Shown here: positions 20,884 through 30,723 of the stretch, one piece after another | Position numbering within the stretch: the stretch's first letter is position 1 | Layout of the letters: each line of letters opens with the position of its first letter | Assembly: GCA_000934455.1 (NCBI GenBank) | Contig: KN882805.1 | Location: 154,970-186,096 of the forward strand | Direction of reading: 5' to 3' | DNA from: Apostichopus parvimensis | Taxonomy: Eukaryota; Echinodermata; Holothuroidea; Aspidochirotida; Stichopodidae | DNA: 31,127 nucleotides | Notes under the pieces: model-generated | Database searches by the model: none | What the model was told of the DNA's origin: nothing | Seen by the model: the letters and a program-made list of their open reading frames with translations, nothing else | Made by a program: the position numbers and the translations under genes

Positions 20884-21285
20884 TATCAATCTCTGTACAA
20901 TTTTCGAATTATTTTTTTAACCTCAAGTTGAACTTGCAATGGCCATACATATCTGTAAATTTATGTCATCCAATATTCACTACAAGACCGACTTAATTCA
21001 ATTATTCCAAAATTTTATCTCAACTTAGACCAAACCGTCCGAGCACTTCGTTACAACTATCGTTGACTTTGTTCATATTCATATTTTTCCCATATCACTG
21101 GATTATCATATTGATAATCATTTTACACACATTAACTTGCACGATGTGGCATCTAGACCAAAAAAAGATCATTTCTAAGTTTGAATTTGTTTTGAGTTTG
21201 CATTATTATCTCTTCTTAGTTCTTGGCTGGATTTCTTGGATAAGTTCTCATTTGTTTTGTTCTTTGTCCCTCCTCCCCCTGACAG

Positions 21286-21452
21286 CATTTTAGATTTCAC
21301 CATACAAGAAAGGCAGAGGGATTCTACACTCTCTATCTACAGCAACAATTTACTCCAAATAGTAGCCAAGCTTTCTCTTCCTTCTTGCCTCAATGCCAAG
21401 TCCAAAAACAGACTTTTCAGAGATCAATGTGTCAAATGCTCTGTATCCTTGG
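21286..21452 (+). CDS. candidate coding exon A of an unidentified plus-strand gene
   Basis: The acceptor is one of the strongest in the window: TTTGTTCTTTGTCCCTCCTC plus CCCCTGACAG ending at 21285. A donor GG|GTAATC follows at 21453. In the frame that starts after one base, 55 codons are open, beginning ILDFTIQERQRDSTLSIYS and continuing NNLLQIVAKLSLPSCLNAK. The exon ends with one base of a split codon, which fits the two-base start of the block at 23205. The alternative open frame would stop at once in the next exon. I recognise no domain. The upstream exon is not found. Stop-free by chance is possible, but the three-exon chain is phase-consistent. Confidence 0.35.
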
Positions 21453-21616
21453 GTAATCCAGTTCTGGTTATGTAAATTAGTCAATGAATATGATAATTAG
21501 AAAAAACTCACTTTCAAAGGTAAATCAGTTATTCCTAAGTAAAACGATCTCCAGAGTGATATCCCGAGGTGTTAACTTTTAAATAGCAAGTTTGGGTTTC
21601 CAGGTCAACAGAAGGC

Positions 21617-21637
21617 GGGGGGGGGGGGGGGGGGGGG
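21617..21637 (+). repeat. G21 homopolymer
   Basis: Twenty-one consecutive G residues after CAGAAGGC, followed by AGG. It is a strong quadruplex candidate and a likely site of sequencing-length error. Confidence 0.95.
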
Positions 21638-21699
21638 AGGACCTTAACGTTAAAGGGATGTAGTCATCAGATCATGATGCTGTAAAGTCATGCTACTTA

Positions 21700-23204
21700 A
21701 AACTGGTTTGGTTTCATCCTCTTGGAAGCCTCCTGATCTAGATTAAATTTAGATGACCAAATGAAAATTTTGAATACAGGAAAGGGGGAAAGAAAAGGGT
21801 GCTTAATAATCAGTACGTGTGAAGGTATCAACATTTATATTTGACATTGCCCCAAGATACGCAAAGTCTACCAATAAAGACGAAAGAGACCGAATGAGGT
21901 CAAAAGTCAAAGAAGACAGATATCTTCTAAAACTGGATAAATTACACAGGAAATTTGCAAGGAAAGTGCAAAGGAAAATTCATTTTTGACTTATTTAATA
22001 CAAATATAATGCAAACATGGACTGTGAATTTGCATGCAAATCCATATATCATGTCAGTGAACTTGAAGCAAACAAGTGGCAATGTCAAAGATGCACAACT
22101 ACCAAAAAAGTTTTCTTTTCCTTCATAATTTCATATCAATTTTCTACTTTCAAAAGTGGAGGCATCAAAATATTAATAATACATTAATGTTCATTGCAAT
22201 GTTTTATCTATTACAACCTTTGTAGCAACAGTTGAAACCGTATTCAATCCAAAGTTTAAAGAAAAACAAAGACAAAAACATAAACATAAACATAAACAAA
22301 AAGAAATTAATTGCTTTTTGTCAATGTGCATCTATGACAATGTTTTTAGTCTGCTGCAAATTAATATTTTGAAAATGGCACAACAAAAACCTTAATAAAA
22401 AAATTGGACATAAATGCAGAAATTTCTTTCAACAAAACTTCTAAACTATTCAAAGCTACAACAAAGTGACCATTGGTTGTACAGTATTAGGTTCTGGCAG
22501 TGCATTACACTGTTAATAGTACAGTATAGTGCATACATACTTCAAACTGATACATGTCTATTATACTAATTAAGCATTGTTAGCATATTTATAGTGTCAT
22601 AGTTTCATACTCCATATTTTCCCTTCAACTATTACTCAGAGGCTGGCCCACTACCATAGCAACATCTCTCTGATTATTAATTTGTTGCTAAGTGCTAAGC
22701 TTCTTGTAGAAGGATGAATGCCAAACCATCGTTGCTGCTAATATGTTACATGCATCTGCTCCTATATACTTGTACAGGGCATGGTATACAGTATACTCTA
22801 TAATATTAAGTAATACTAAGTAGAAGTACCTTTGTAGTGACCCCAAACAAGCAAAGCAGATAATCAACTCCATTCATCAACTCATTTCCTGACCACTTTA
22901 TTCAAAAGAGAAAGTCTTGATTATCAAGCACAGGGTTTTGTTCCTGGACAAAATGTAAGGTAGTGAATGAATTCAAATTGAGTTATTACTGAAGATAACT
23001 ATGTTGAAGTAAACACTATAGAACAAAACCCTTTTTCTTATCACTGGCCATCAACAATTTCCGAAAACTCGTTTAATGTTCTTCATAATTTTCCTGCAGA
23101 AAGGTAGTATAATTAATATTAATGCCCAATAATTGAAGTTTCTTGAATTGAAAGTGAACTGTAATGACAGTTACTTCCTGTTCAACCATTTCTCTCATTT
23201 TCAG
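21700..23204. other. probable intron, no gene recognised
   Basis: If exons A and B are real, this is intron. It contains an (ACATAA)n-type microsatellite at 22265-22300. A pyrimidine-rich acceptor-like CATAATTTTCCTGCAG near 23099 is followed only by AAAGGTAGT. The 61-codon minus-strand frame at 22688-22873 shows no features. Confidence 0.4.
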
Positions 23205-23279
23205 CTACTAATGAAAAACATAAAGTTACTGATGAGGACTCTCAGCAGTCAGTGCTGAACAAACCCAGTGCAAGAGTAG
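23205..23279 (+). CDS. candidate coding exon B of an unidentified plus-strand gene
   Basis: A textbook acceptor (CAACCATTTCTCTCATTTTCAG) ends at 23204, and a donor TAG|GTGAAC lies at 23280. The in-phase peptide is hydrophilic (TNEKHKVTDEDSQQS, then VLNKPSARV), as in a disordered protein tail. If the donor is not used, the frame continues 24 more codons to a stop at 23351-23353. A canonical AATAAA lies at 23502-23507, so a shorter isoform ending here is possible. Phase matches both neighbouring exon candidates. Family unknown. Confidence 0.4.
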
Positions 23280-24258
23280 GTGAACTGAGTCAGTTTGCTG
23301 ACCTCAATAGCAAACTAGGGTTAGGCTGTACAACTGCATGCAGACATATGTAAGGTACAGTATTGTTTGATACTTCAGTACATATAAAGGTGTACTTGGA
23401 CACTAAACAGCTGGGAGCAGACCTGTGCATGGTACAGAATTACTGAGACTTCATTACTGTGTACATGTATGCTGTACAAAAATCAATAATTCATATCGAC
23501 CAATAAACAAAAACTTGAAATCCTTTCATAAAACAGCAAACCATTACAAATTTCACAGCCATGTTACCCTTAAAGTGAAATGTTTAATAATATTGGCCTA
23601 GTGCCTGCCTTATTTTATATATGCACAGTTTGCCCTGTACATGTAACACTAGACTCTGCTAACCAGTACTGGAAGGTAAATTCTTTTCATACTAAAAGGT
23701 CTTTTTTATCTTTAATCTGAAAATGTGTGACTTGCCCAATTTTTCTCTCTAAAGGTCAATGTCAATGTCTTATTTTTTTATGTTTTATTTCATTCCTACT
23801 CGAGTTCTGGCCAAATTTGTTCCCGCAGCTTGAACACTAATTAACAGAAAACTGTTGCAGCCAAGGCCGATTTCGAATGGCTTAAATTTGGGCAGTAATT
23901 TCACACCTCACACCTCCTCCAGTCATATAACACTTTCCATAAATTATGGGCACTTTCTCTTTATCTTTCGCCCGTCAACCATACAGAGAATAAAATCTCC
24001 ATAAACATGTCTGACTTCTCCTACAGTGATGTTATTAAAAGAAAGCTCTAAAGCTTTCTACGTTTAAAGATTAAGACCAACTTATCTCATTTTCTCTCTC
24101 ATCGGTTTTATGTACCTTTAAAGGTTCAAGAAACAATAAATGGTTAAAGTATTAATACTCAATATCTTGCATGGATACATTTTTCATCGCTTATCCCTTG
24201 TGCGATAGGTCAGTCCTGAAACAATCAATTTACAAGTTCTTCTTGACGATAATTTCAG

Positions 24259-24344
24259 AGTCAACATCAACCACTGGCTCGTTTGAAGATCGCCGGCGAA
24301 GTTTATCATCAATTGATACCGACAGAGAAAATTTGCATTCATAA
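24259..24344 (+). CDS. candidate terminal coding exon C of an unidentified plus-strand gene
   Basis: The acceptor CTTCTTGACGATAATTTCAG ends at 24258. In the phase set by exon B the exon reads STSTTGSFEDRRRSLSSID and then TDRENLHS before TAA at 24342-24344. This is a Ser/Arg/Asp-rich tail with a basophilic kinase-like RRRSLS motif. It fits the hydrophilic style of exon B. Caution: the minus strand is also open across this block (SVSIDDKLRRRSSNEPVV to a stop near 24240), and another plus frame is open too. The protein call is tentative. Confidence 0.35.
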
Positions 24345-24984
24345 CTAATTATGAGGGCGCCACAAGCAGAGATAACCGTGTCATAAAGCTTCTTATATCA
24401 GCTGTCGGTAAGATTAGGGTATTTACCTTCGAGCCGATTGGTCTAATATAGTCAATGTAACTCAGGCTCAATGTTGATTAACTAAAATGAAACACAGATT
24501 ATTATTTTACAATTTGGACTTTGCTTAGTCAGAGTGCTCGAGCTAGCAACCAGTGTTTGTTATGGTAACTTTCATAAGTTTTCACTTTATGATTTCTAAT
24601 CTTCAGGGCAAAGTCTGTCTGAGGGGATGAAACACTCTCTCCTAGAAACAATAGAATTTTGAATACGTAAATTGCGAATGTAAATCACTTCTGACGTTAG
24701 TCTTACGTGCTCTTTATATACGCACATACATGTACATGAACAACCACATAAAATGGTAAATGATTTTTATGGATTTGTTTTTGAAGCTGACAAAAAGGTT
24801 GCAAGATCCCATGAGAGATTTAAGTGGCATTACAAAGAAGATTGACATTTGCACAGATGCTTGTCATAATTTGTGCCATCTGATACCAGTCGATGAGGTG
24901 AAACTGACTTCATTTCTACAACACTTCAATATATTCTTTTGGTTAATATCAACATGGAGATTTATTCAAGCAGGCCAAGAATGA
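24345..24984. other. possible 3' UTR or intergenic; homeobox/octamer-like motifs
   Basis: Directly around the stop lie ATTTGCAT (24331), TAATTA (24346) and CAGCTG (24399), a small cluster of transcription-factor-type words. A donor-like CG|GTAAGA lies at 24412. The 74-codon frame at 24760-24984 has no recognised domain. Confidence 0.3.
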
Positions 24985-25325
24985 GGTGAACTTTGCTGGC
25001 CACATGCCAGTGGATTTTGCCAATTGCCAGTAGAAAAAGCAAAAGTACAGGCATTTTCTTCCAGTAGACATTAAAGATGATAACACATGACATACAGCTG
25101 GTCCAAAATCATCAGTTGAAGAATCACCATGACTTCTGTTCCTAACTTAATAATCCTGTGGTAGTACTGCATATTATCAGCAAATACTACTGGGTGCTGC
25201 TTGTAAGAGCCTATGTACAGTAACTCATGTGTGTTGTAACTAGGATAATACCAACGAGAACTTGATATTAGCCAGTAGATTTGGAAGTAGTTGCATTTTT
25301 AGCAAGTGGTTTCAAGTATTCAATT
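24985..25325. repeat. diverged dispersed segment, copy 1 (related to 26290-26655)
   Basis: It shares an ordered series of words with the downstream segment: TTGCCAGTAGAAAAAG, CAGGCATT, CCAGTAGACAT, ATCAGCAAATA, and CCAGTAG ... GCATTTTTAGCAA. Order and orientation are the same, with a ~1.3-kb offset. It is either an old segmental duplication or two copies of an unclassified interspersed repeat. Confidence 0.7.
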
Positions 25326-25403
25326 CAAAGCCTGCCAAGTAAACCTTTTCTCGCTCTCTCTCTCTGCATTTTCTCTTCTTGGTTTTTTTCGGGAAAAGCA
25401 AAC

Positions 25404-25741
25404 TTAAAGGCATTGAAGACTCGCCCCAAACAGCGTGCCGCCATCTTTAAAAAGTTAACTTTCGGTTGCTTGCAAGTGAAGTTTTTCTCTTGTCATTACA
25501 AAATGCAGACAGTAATGAAACGTGATACCTTGTCATCTTTAGCTGGACCTGAGATGTGGGTATTGACTGCAGCTGTATGTACTGACTGTACACTAGTGTC
25601 TAATTACCGACGGTAGCAAGCTGTGTGTGTATTTTCTGGGATCGATGGTGGTGTCTAACACTTCTGTTACACCTCATTCGAAACTAGGTCAGATTACCGG
25701 CATTAGACGTTTCTTTTTGCGCGAGTCTTCACACCCTTTAA
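25404..25741 (-). mobile_element. MITE with TTAA target duplication, copy 2 (inverted relative to copy 1)
   Basis: TTAA at 25404-25407 and 25738-25741 flank termini AGGCATTGAAGACTCGCCCC (left) and, reverse-complemented, AGGGTGTGAAGACTCGCGC (right). These are the same ends as copy 1 in reverse order. Interior blocks such as AAAAAGTTAACTTT, ATGAAACGTGATACC, CACTAGTGTCTAATTACCG and AAACTAGGTCAGATTACCGG match copy 1 on the opposite strand. At about 338 bp it is ~37 bp shorter than copy 1. Confidence 0.88.
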
Positions 25742-26290
25742 ACACCATCTTAACCACGTTAGATAGAGATGCGAAGGATTGATTGAATGAATCCCCGTAA
25801 GGTTTTGGTATTTTTATTCTTATTTTAATTTTTTTAATTTTGGGGGGGGGGAGGGGGGTATTAAAGGATAGAAGGAATGTCAGTTTTGATATTTCAAAGT
25901 CCAAGGGTACAAAAAAGAAAGACAAATTTGAGTCTGTTATCTCCTTAGTAGCTATTTTAGTTTCCCAGATATTCAACTTCAGAATGTGGTGAATCTTTGG
26001 AATGTTCATTTAATGTTCATTAAGAATAAATCTCTGATGACCTTGGCTCTTAATTACATACAGGAAGGTCATTGTTAATCCATGTTAATAAATTTGAATT
26101 AACCAACCAAATGTTGTCCTTGATATGAATAATTAGAGCACCTGTGCATGACCTTCAAAGACATTTTTCCTGGATAAATTTGTAATACAATGCAAAGAAC
26201 AAGAACATGTTATATGAAGCCATAAAAGTCTCATGTTTTCTGATTCAGTTTTGTATTGTGTGTGTGGAATTGATCAAGAACAGGCCTTGA
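25742..26290. other. no gene recognised; G-rich run
   Basis: A T-rich to G-rich switch with G10-A-G6 at 25842-25858 is a quadruplex candidate. The rest is AT-rich, including AATAAA-type words at 26026 and 26085 on the plus strand that could serve a gene ending upstream. Confidence 0.4.
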
Positions 26291-26655
26291 AAATCAGGCT
26301 ATTTACTGGTTTAATTGGAGTTTACCGTTTGCCAGTAGAAAAAGTAGGCACTGCAGGCATTATCCTGCCAGTAGACATCCAGAAGACTATAACATGATAA
26401 GTTGGTGAACAATCCTGCCAGTAGACATCCAGAGGAGTATCACATGATAAGTTGGTTAACAATTATCATTCATACCATCAGCATGGTGTCTGTGAGGTAC
26501 ATGAGTTCTGTAGTTATCATCAGCAAATAATAACAGCCTGCCGCCAGAACTTGTCTGTGTGCTGTTATTCAGGAAAATGCCATTGAAAACTTGAGTTTTA
26601 TCCAGTAGGTCTCTTAGCACTGGCATTTTTTTTAGCAATTGGCTAAATTTCTAGG
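26290..26655. repeat. diverged dispersed segment, copy 2, with internal 50-bp tandem duplication
   Basis: Partner of 24985-25325. Within it ATCCTGCCAGTAGACATCC starts at 26362 and again at 26412. The 50-bp units end in ATGATAAGTTGGTKAACA and differ at few positions, so the tandem event is younger than the split of the two segments. Confidence 0.8.
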
Positions 26656-26755
26656 CCTGCTAATGGTCTGTGTGTTAGACTTAATAGTCTAGCCTATAGA
26701 TCCTCAGATCTATGCTTAAAGGGTCATTTCCCAAAACTTAACAGTGGTATATAGC

Positions 26756-27515
26756 TACAACCTGGACTGGTAGCAGTGCTGTTTAGCACAACCTGGACTG
26801 TCAGCAGTACTTTTTGCAAATACAACCTGGACTGTTAGCAGTGTTGTTTAGCACGTATATAACCTGGACTGTTAGCAGTCCTTTTAGCACGTACAACCTG
26901 GACTGTTGGCAGTGCTGTTTAGCACAAACAACCTGGACTGTTAGCAGTACTTTTTAGCACATACAACCTTGATTGTTAGTAGTGCTGATTAGCACATACA
27001 ACCTGGACTGTTAGCAGTGCTTTTTAGCATGTGTACAACCTAGACTGTTGGCAGTGCTTTTTAGCACATACAACCTGGACTGTTAGCAGTGCTTTTTAGC
27101 ACATACAACCTGGACTGTTAGCAGTGCTTTTTAGCACATACAACCTGGACTGTTAGCAGTCCTTTTTAGCACATACAACCTGGACTGTCAGCAGTCCTTT
27201 TAGCACGTACAACGTGGACTGTTGGCAGTGCTTTTTAGCACATACAACCTGGACTGTCAGCATTCCTTTTAGCACATACAACCTGGACTGTTAGCAGTGC
27301 TTTTTAGCACATACAACGTGGACTGTTGGCAGTCCTTTTTAGCACATACAACCTGGACTGTTAGCAGTGTTTATTAGCACATACAACCTGGACTGTTAGC
27401 AGTGTTTATTAGCATATTACAACCTGGACTGATAGCAGTGCTTTGTAGCACATACAACCTGGACTGTTAGCAGTGCTTTTTAGCACATACAACCTGGACT
27501 GTTAGCAGTGCTTTT
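26756..27515. repeat. 35-bp minisatellite, about 22 copies
   Basis: The consensus is ACAACCTGGACTGTTAGCAG then TGCTTTTTAGCACAT. Each full unit contains GTGCT-TTTT-AGCAC, a 5-bp stem with a T4 loop, so the array is a series of regularly spaced small hairpins. Variant sites (GTGCT/GTCCT/GTACT; CTGG/GTGG; GTTAGC/GTTGGC/GTCAGC) are interspersed, and the central copies are most alike. The edges decay at 26756 and 27515. Confidence 0.97.
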
Positions 27516-27519
27516 CTTA

Positions 27520-27858
27520 TCAAACTTAACTTTGTGCCAAAATTCATCCTTTAAAAAGTTGACAATATAAATTTGCATTTATACCTTGTCATACACCTCG
27601 AACTCTAAAATTCAGATAATAAATTGCATAGAGACCACCACTATAATATGGAAGTCATTATCACCAGTGATCAGCATTGGTTGCTAAGGTGACTATCATT
27701 CCGCTCAAGAAGGATATATATTTTAATAGATATAGTCACTCACAATCCCTTCAGGGTTAATAACAATAATGACCAATAATCTTTAATTTAGCCACCACAT
27801 CTTCATATCTGCAGCATCGGGGCATTGCGTAAAACGTATCAATTTGTGTGTTTTTACA
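27520..27858. other. no gene recognised
   Basis: AT-rich with one acceptor-like TCTTTAATTTAG near 27792 followed by CpG-containing sequence (GCATCGGGGCATTGCGTAAAACG). A GTAAGT donor-like word lies at 27865. Both strands are open for 25-50 codons here, so no strand can be chosen. Confidence 0.3.
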
Positions 27859-27920
27859 CATGATGTAAGTGCGAGTGTTTCTTAAACTGGAGTGATGGTT
27901 TTGAAACACACTACATCATG
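27859..27920. ncRNA. 62-nt imperfect hairpin, function unknown
   Basis: The left arm CATGATGTAAGTGCGAGTGTTTC (written as CATGATGTA, AGTGCGA, GTGTTTC) pairs with the right arm GAAACAC-AC-TACATCATG. Both ends of the arms pair perfectly (9 bp and 7 bp), separated by an asymmetric bulge, around a 21-nt loop. The size is in the range of a small precursor hairpin, but the arms are short for a microRNA. The structure is visible; a transcript is not. Confidence 0.2.
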
Positions 27921-29804
27921 ACCGGTACATTTGAGACTGTCGCCGTGCATGAAGTGAGGACGATTTTCTGTCTATGACAAATTGGAGAGAACATGGGACC
28001 ATACAAGGTCCAAGGGCTTCTCATTCATAACAGTTACTCTTGATCATTGACACTAATTTGAGACCCAAAAAAAGCCATACTTTATACAAACAAGAGAAAC
28101 ACAAACCTAGTCTTATTGCTGACAATACTTGAGCTATAAACAAAAGCAGACAATAATTGATACTATGCTACATCAAAAATAGTTTGTAGAAGTTTTCTTT
28201 AAATTTGAATTTTATCAAGGGAAATAACTGAAGAATGATTGATCACTAAAACCAATCTAGCCACAGTAATGTAGAGACCAGTAGTTCCCCTTGTCCCAAT
28301 TATACTAAAAGTATGGATTCACAGATTTTGATGTGTTTTTCATGGCAATGCTTTCACTACTTAGAGAAAATGAAGACAATAGCAAAAAGCTGGTGAAATT
28401 CTACACCATTTATTCCCTCCTTAGGAAACAGTTTTGTATTTAGTATTCAGATGCTATAACTTCAAGAAATGTGAATAGAATAACTTGCTTCGAACTGTCT
28501 TCAAAAAGTACAGTATCTACAGGTTTTCTAAAAAGCTAATTAAAATCATGGATGGGAAAATAAATTGGCAGTCCTGGTAATTTTCATGAAACTAATTTAT
28601 ATCAATTCTGATTTGATAACAACAAGAATATACTCCACTGGCAAGTCTCATTTACTACAAGTTTGAAGAAGGATGTATGATTCTGAGAAAGACAAAATTA
28701 TAATGATCTCCTCGGGGTTTCAAAACCCTGCAAAATCATGATCCGAAACAAGTTGTGGGAATTGACGATCCAAGCAGAAATTTATCACAACAATCACACA
28801 TGAAAAACAATGATAGAAAAATAAGAACCAAAAAAAAACTGAGATACATTATAACAGTAAAGATAGAAAACATGAGTAGGGTCTTTAAATTGAAAGTACC
28901 GTTTTCTATTAGAGGTGCTCGTTTTCTGCTTAATGATCAAAGGCCGTCATCTGTTCTAGCAAACATGTTACAGGAAATTCAGTAAGGTTTTACTACTAAG
29001 AAAGTTACTACGCATTCTTACCACCCTCGCTGGTGATGATGTTGTCATACAGAGACATTTACAGAGACAAGAAGATAAAACAGTTACATTTTGAAGACAA
29101 GGGGTAAAGGACTAGAAACTAGTAGAAATCTGATCAAAAATGGAAATAAGTTTTGTCTGCTTGGAAAGCTCAACCGATTTCATTTTATCAGCACCCTCAA
29201 AGAAAATGCTGCCAGAAAACCAGCCCTCAAATATGTATCCTACTTATGGCATAACATTCTTCCACCATTGTATTATGAACAAAACTATGATTATATTTAA
29301 TTATGTAAATGCAATTATGTAAATATTTCAATTGATCATGTGTTAATGAGCTGCAGAACTGAAACGTCATTAAAATGCTGAAAGTTTCATTTATTCATGA
29401 AATTTCAGTCTGTGATCTGGGATAATGCTATAATTTCTGCTAGGCCTAATTTGCATAAATCTAATTTTCCACAGATTTTGTCGAGTAGTTTACTATGATT
29501 CCTGACAGATCCTAGACCTGTGTGTGAACTTTTGGGCTTGCCTGGTATTGGTTTAGTCATAACAATAATTTGTCAGTTTTCATTTACAGCATTACTGAAA
29601 ACACAATCGCAATCAGTTTTACAAATGCACTCTGAATCCAATGACTTTTATAAAGTGCAGCTTGTTGAGTTGACTTGGATATATTTTACAAATCTCTGAT
29701 ATTCAATATTAATTTATTACAAAATTGTAGTTCAGTAGTCTAACCAGTCAAGTATTCATTGTACAAAAAAATCAGACATTTGGAAAATTTCTGTTTTACT
29801 CTTT
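27921..29804. other. gene-poor stretch with weak exon-like signals
   Basis: On the plus strand a frame at 28755-28985 has a protein-like end (VFKLKVPFSIRGARFLL) near a donor-like TTCA|GTAAGG (about 28981). On the minus strand a short ATG-started segment (29058-29022, MSLYDNIITSEG) ends at GTG|GTAAGA. Neither has a supporting partner exon. Frames at 29091-29322 look random. Confidence 0.3.
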
Positions 29805-30118
29805 AGATTTTATGAATTCCTAAATATGAAAAAAAAAATACTAATTATTTGTAAATTAACCCTGATTTGGGCAAACAAAGTTAGGAGGGTGTCATTTTGA
29901 CCTATTTCAACCTTTTTTTTTAGACTATTTATCCGTGAAATTACTGAACAATTACTGAGAGATTTTATTTATTCCTAAATATGAAAAAGAAAAAAAACTA
30001 ATTATTTGTAAATTAACTCTGATTTGACATGCAAAGTTAGGAGGGTGTCATAATTTTGACCTATTTTAGTCTTATTTTTGAGACTATTTTTAGGTGAAAT
30101 TACTGAGCAATCACAAAG
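29805..30118. repeat. ~155-bp tandem duplication
   Basis: AGATTTTATGAATTCCTAAA at 29805 and AGATTTTATTTATTCCTAAA at 29960 start two ~155-bp units. Both contain ACTAATTATTTGTAAATTAA, AAAGTTAGGAGGGTGTCAT, TTTTGACCTATTT and GTGAAATTACTGA. Roughly a tenth or more of positions differ, so the event is older than the 114-bp duplication near 4 kb. Confidence 0.95.
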
Positions 30119-30723
30119 AGCTGCTTTAAGTACTGTCTGCATGCTTACTACACAGGGGATCAAGTTTCTAATTGCTGTGATTGCACTATGCAAACAGCCG
30201 TGGGGCATACATAAGTCATAACCATAATGTGAGGATGGGGAATTTTCCTTGTGTTTAGATCTAATAATCTCCCACAATTCCTTGTAGTGCATGGTAGTAA
30301 GATATATCAAACAGCCAGATATTCAACAGGTAGAGTACAGTAAGACATAGTACATGACTTCATATCTGAAAATCACATGATCAAGGATGTCAAGGATGAA
30401 TTTTACATAATTTATTTGTATTATAGAAGGAGATGGTCTAGGATATATACACACAGGCATTGCAGGTAACCATTGATAGGGATACTCAAACGGTAGTAGT
30501 TGATTCTTTTACAAATGTGGTGTAAATTGCTGCTAACTCGCCACGTCCGCAGTTAACAGGGGGTGCTATCAATATTGGTCTTTAATATCTAGTTCCGTGA
30601 AATTTGACAAGCTGCAGTCTCTGAACACAGATCATGATGCTACCATGAGTTGACCATAAGTACACAGTTTTGTGTATAATTATTGAAGAGAAATCTTCAA
30701 ACTGCAATCAATAACAACGTTTT
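30119..30723. other. no gene recognised
   Basis: The reverse strand is open over 30002-30310 (102 codons), partly inside the 155-bp duplication. It contains ACTACAAGGAATTGTGGGA near 30273-30291. No domain is recognised. Confidence 0.4.

Noticed and set aside
29022..29058. ATG-started 37-bp minus-strand segment (MSLYDNIITSEG) ending at GTG|GTAAGA, as a first coding exon
   Set aside because: It looks attractive, but no downstream exon in phase could be identified and the segment is too short to trust.
30002..30310. 102-codon minus-strand frame
   Set aside because: About a third lies in the 155-bp tandem duplication. No known domain, splice signal or poly(A) context.
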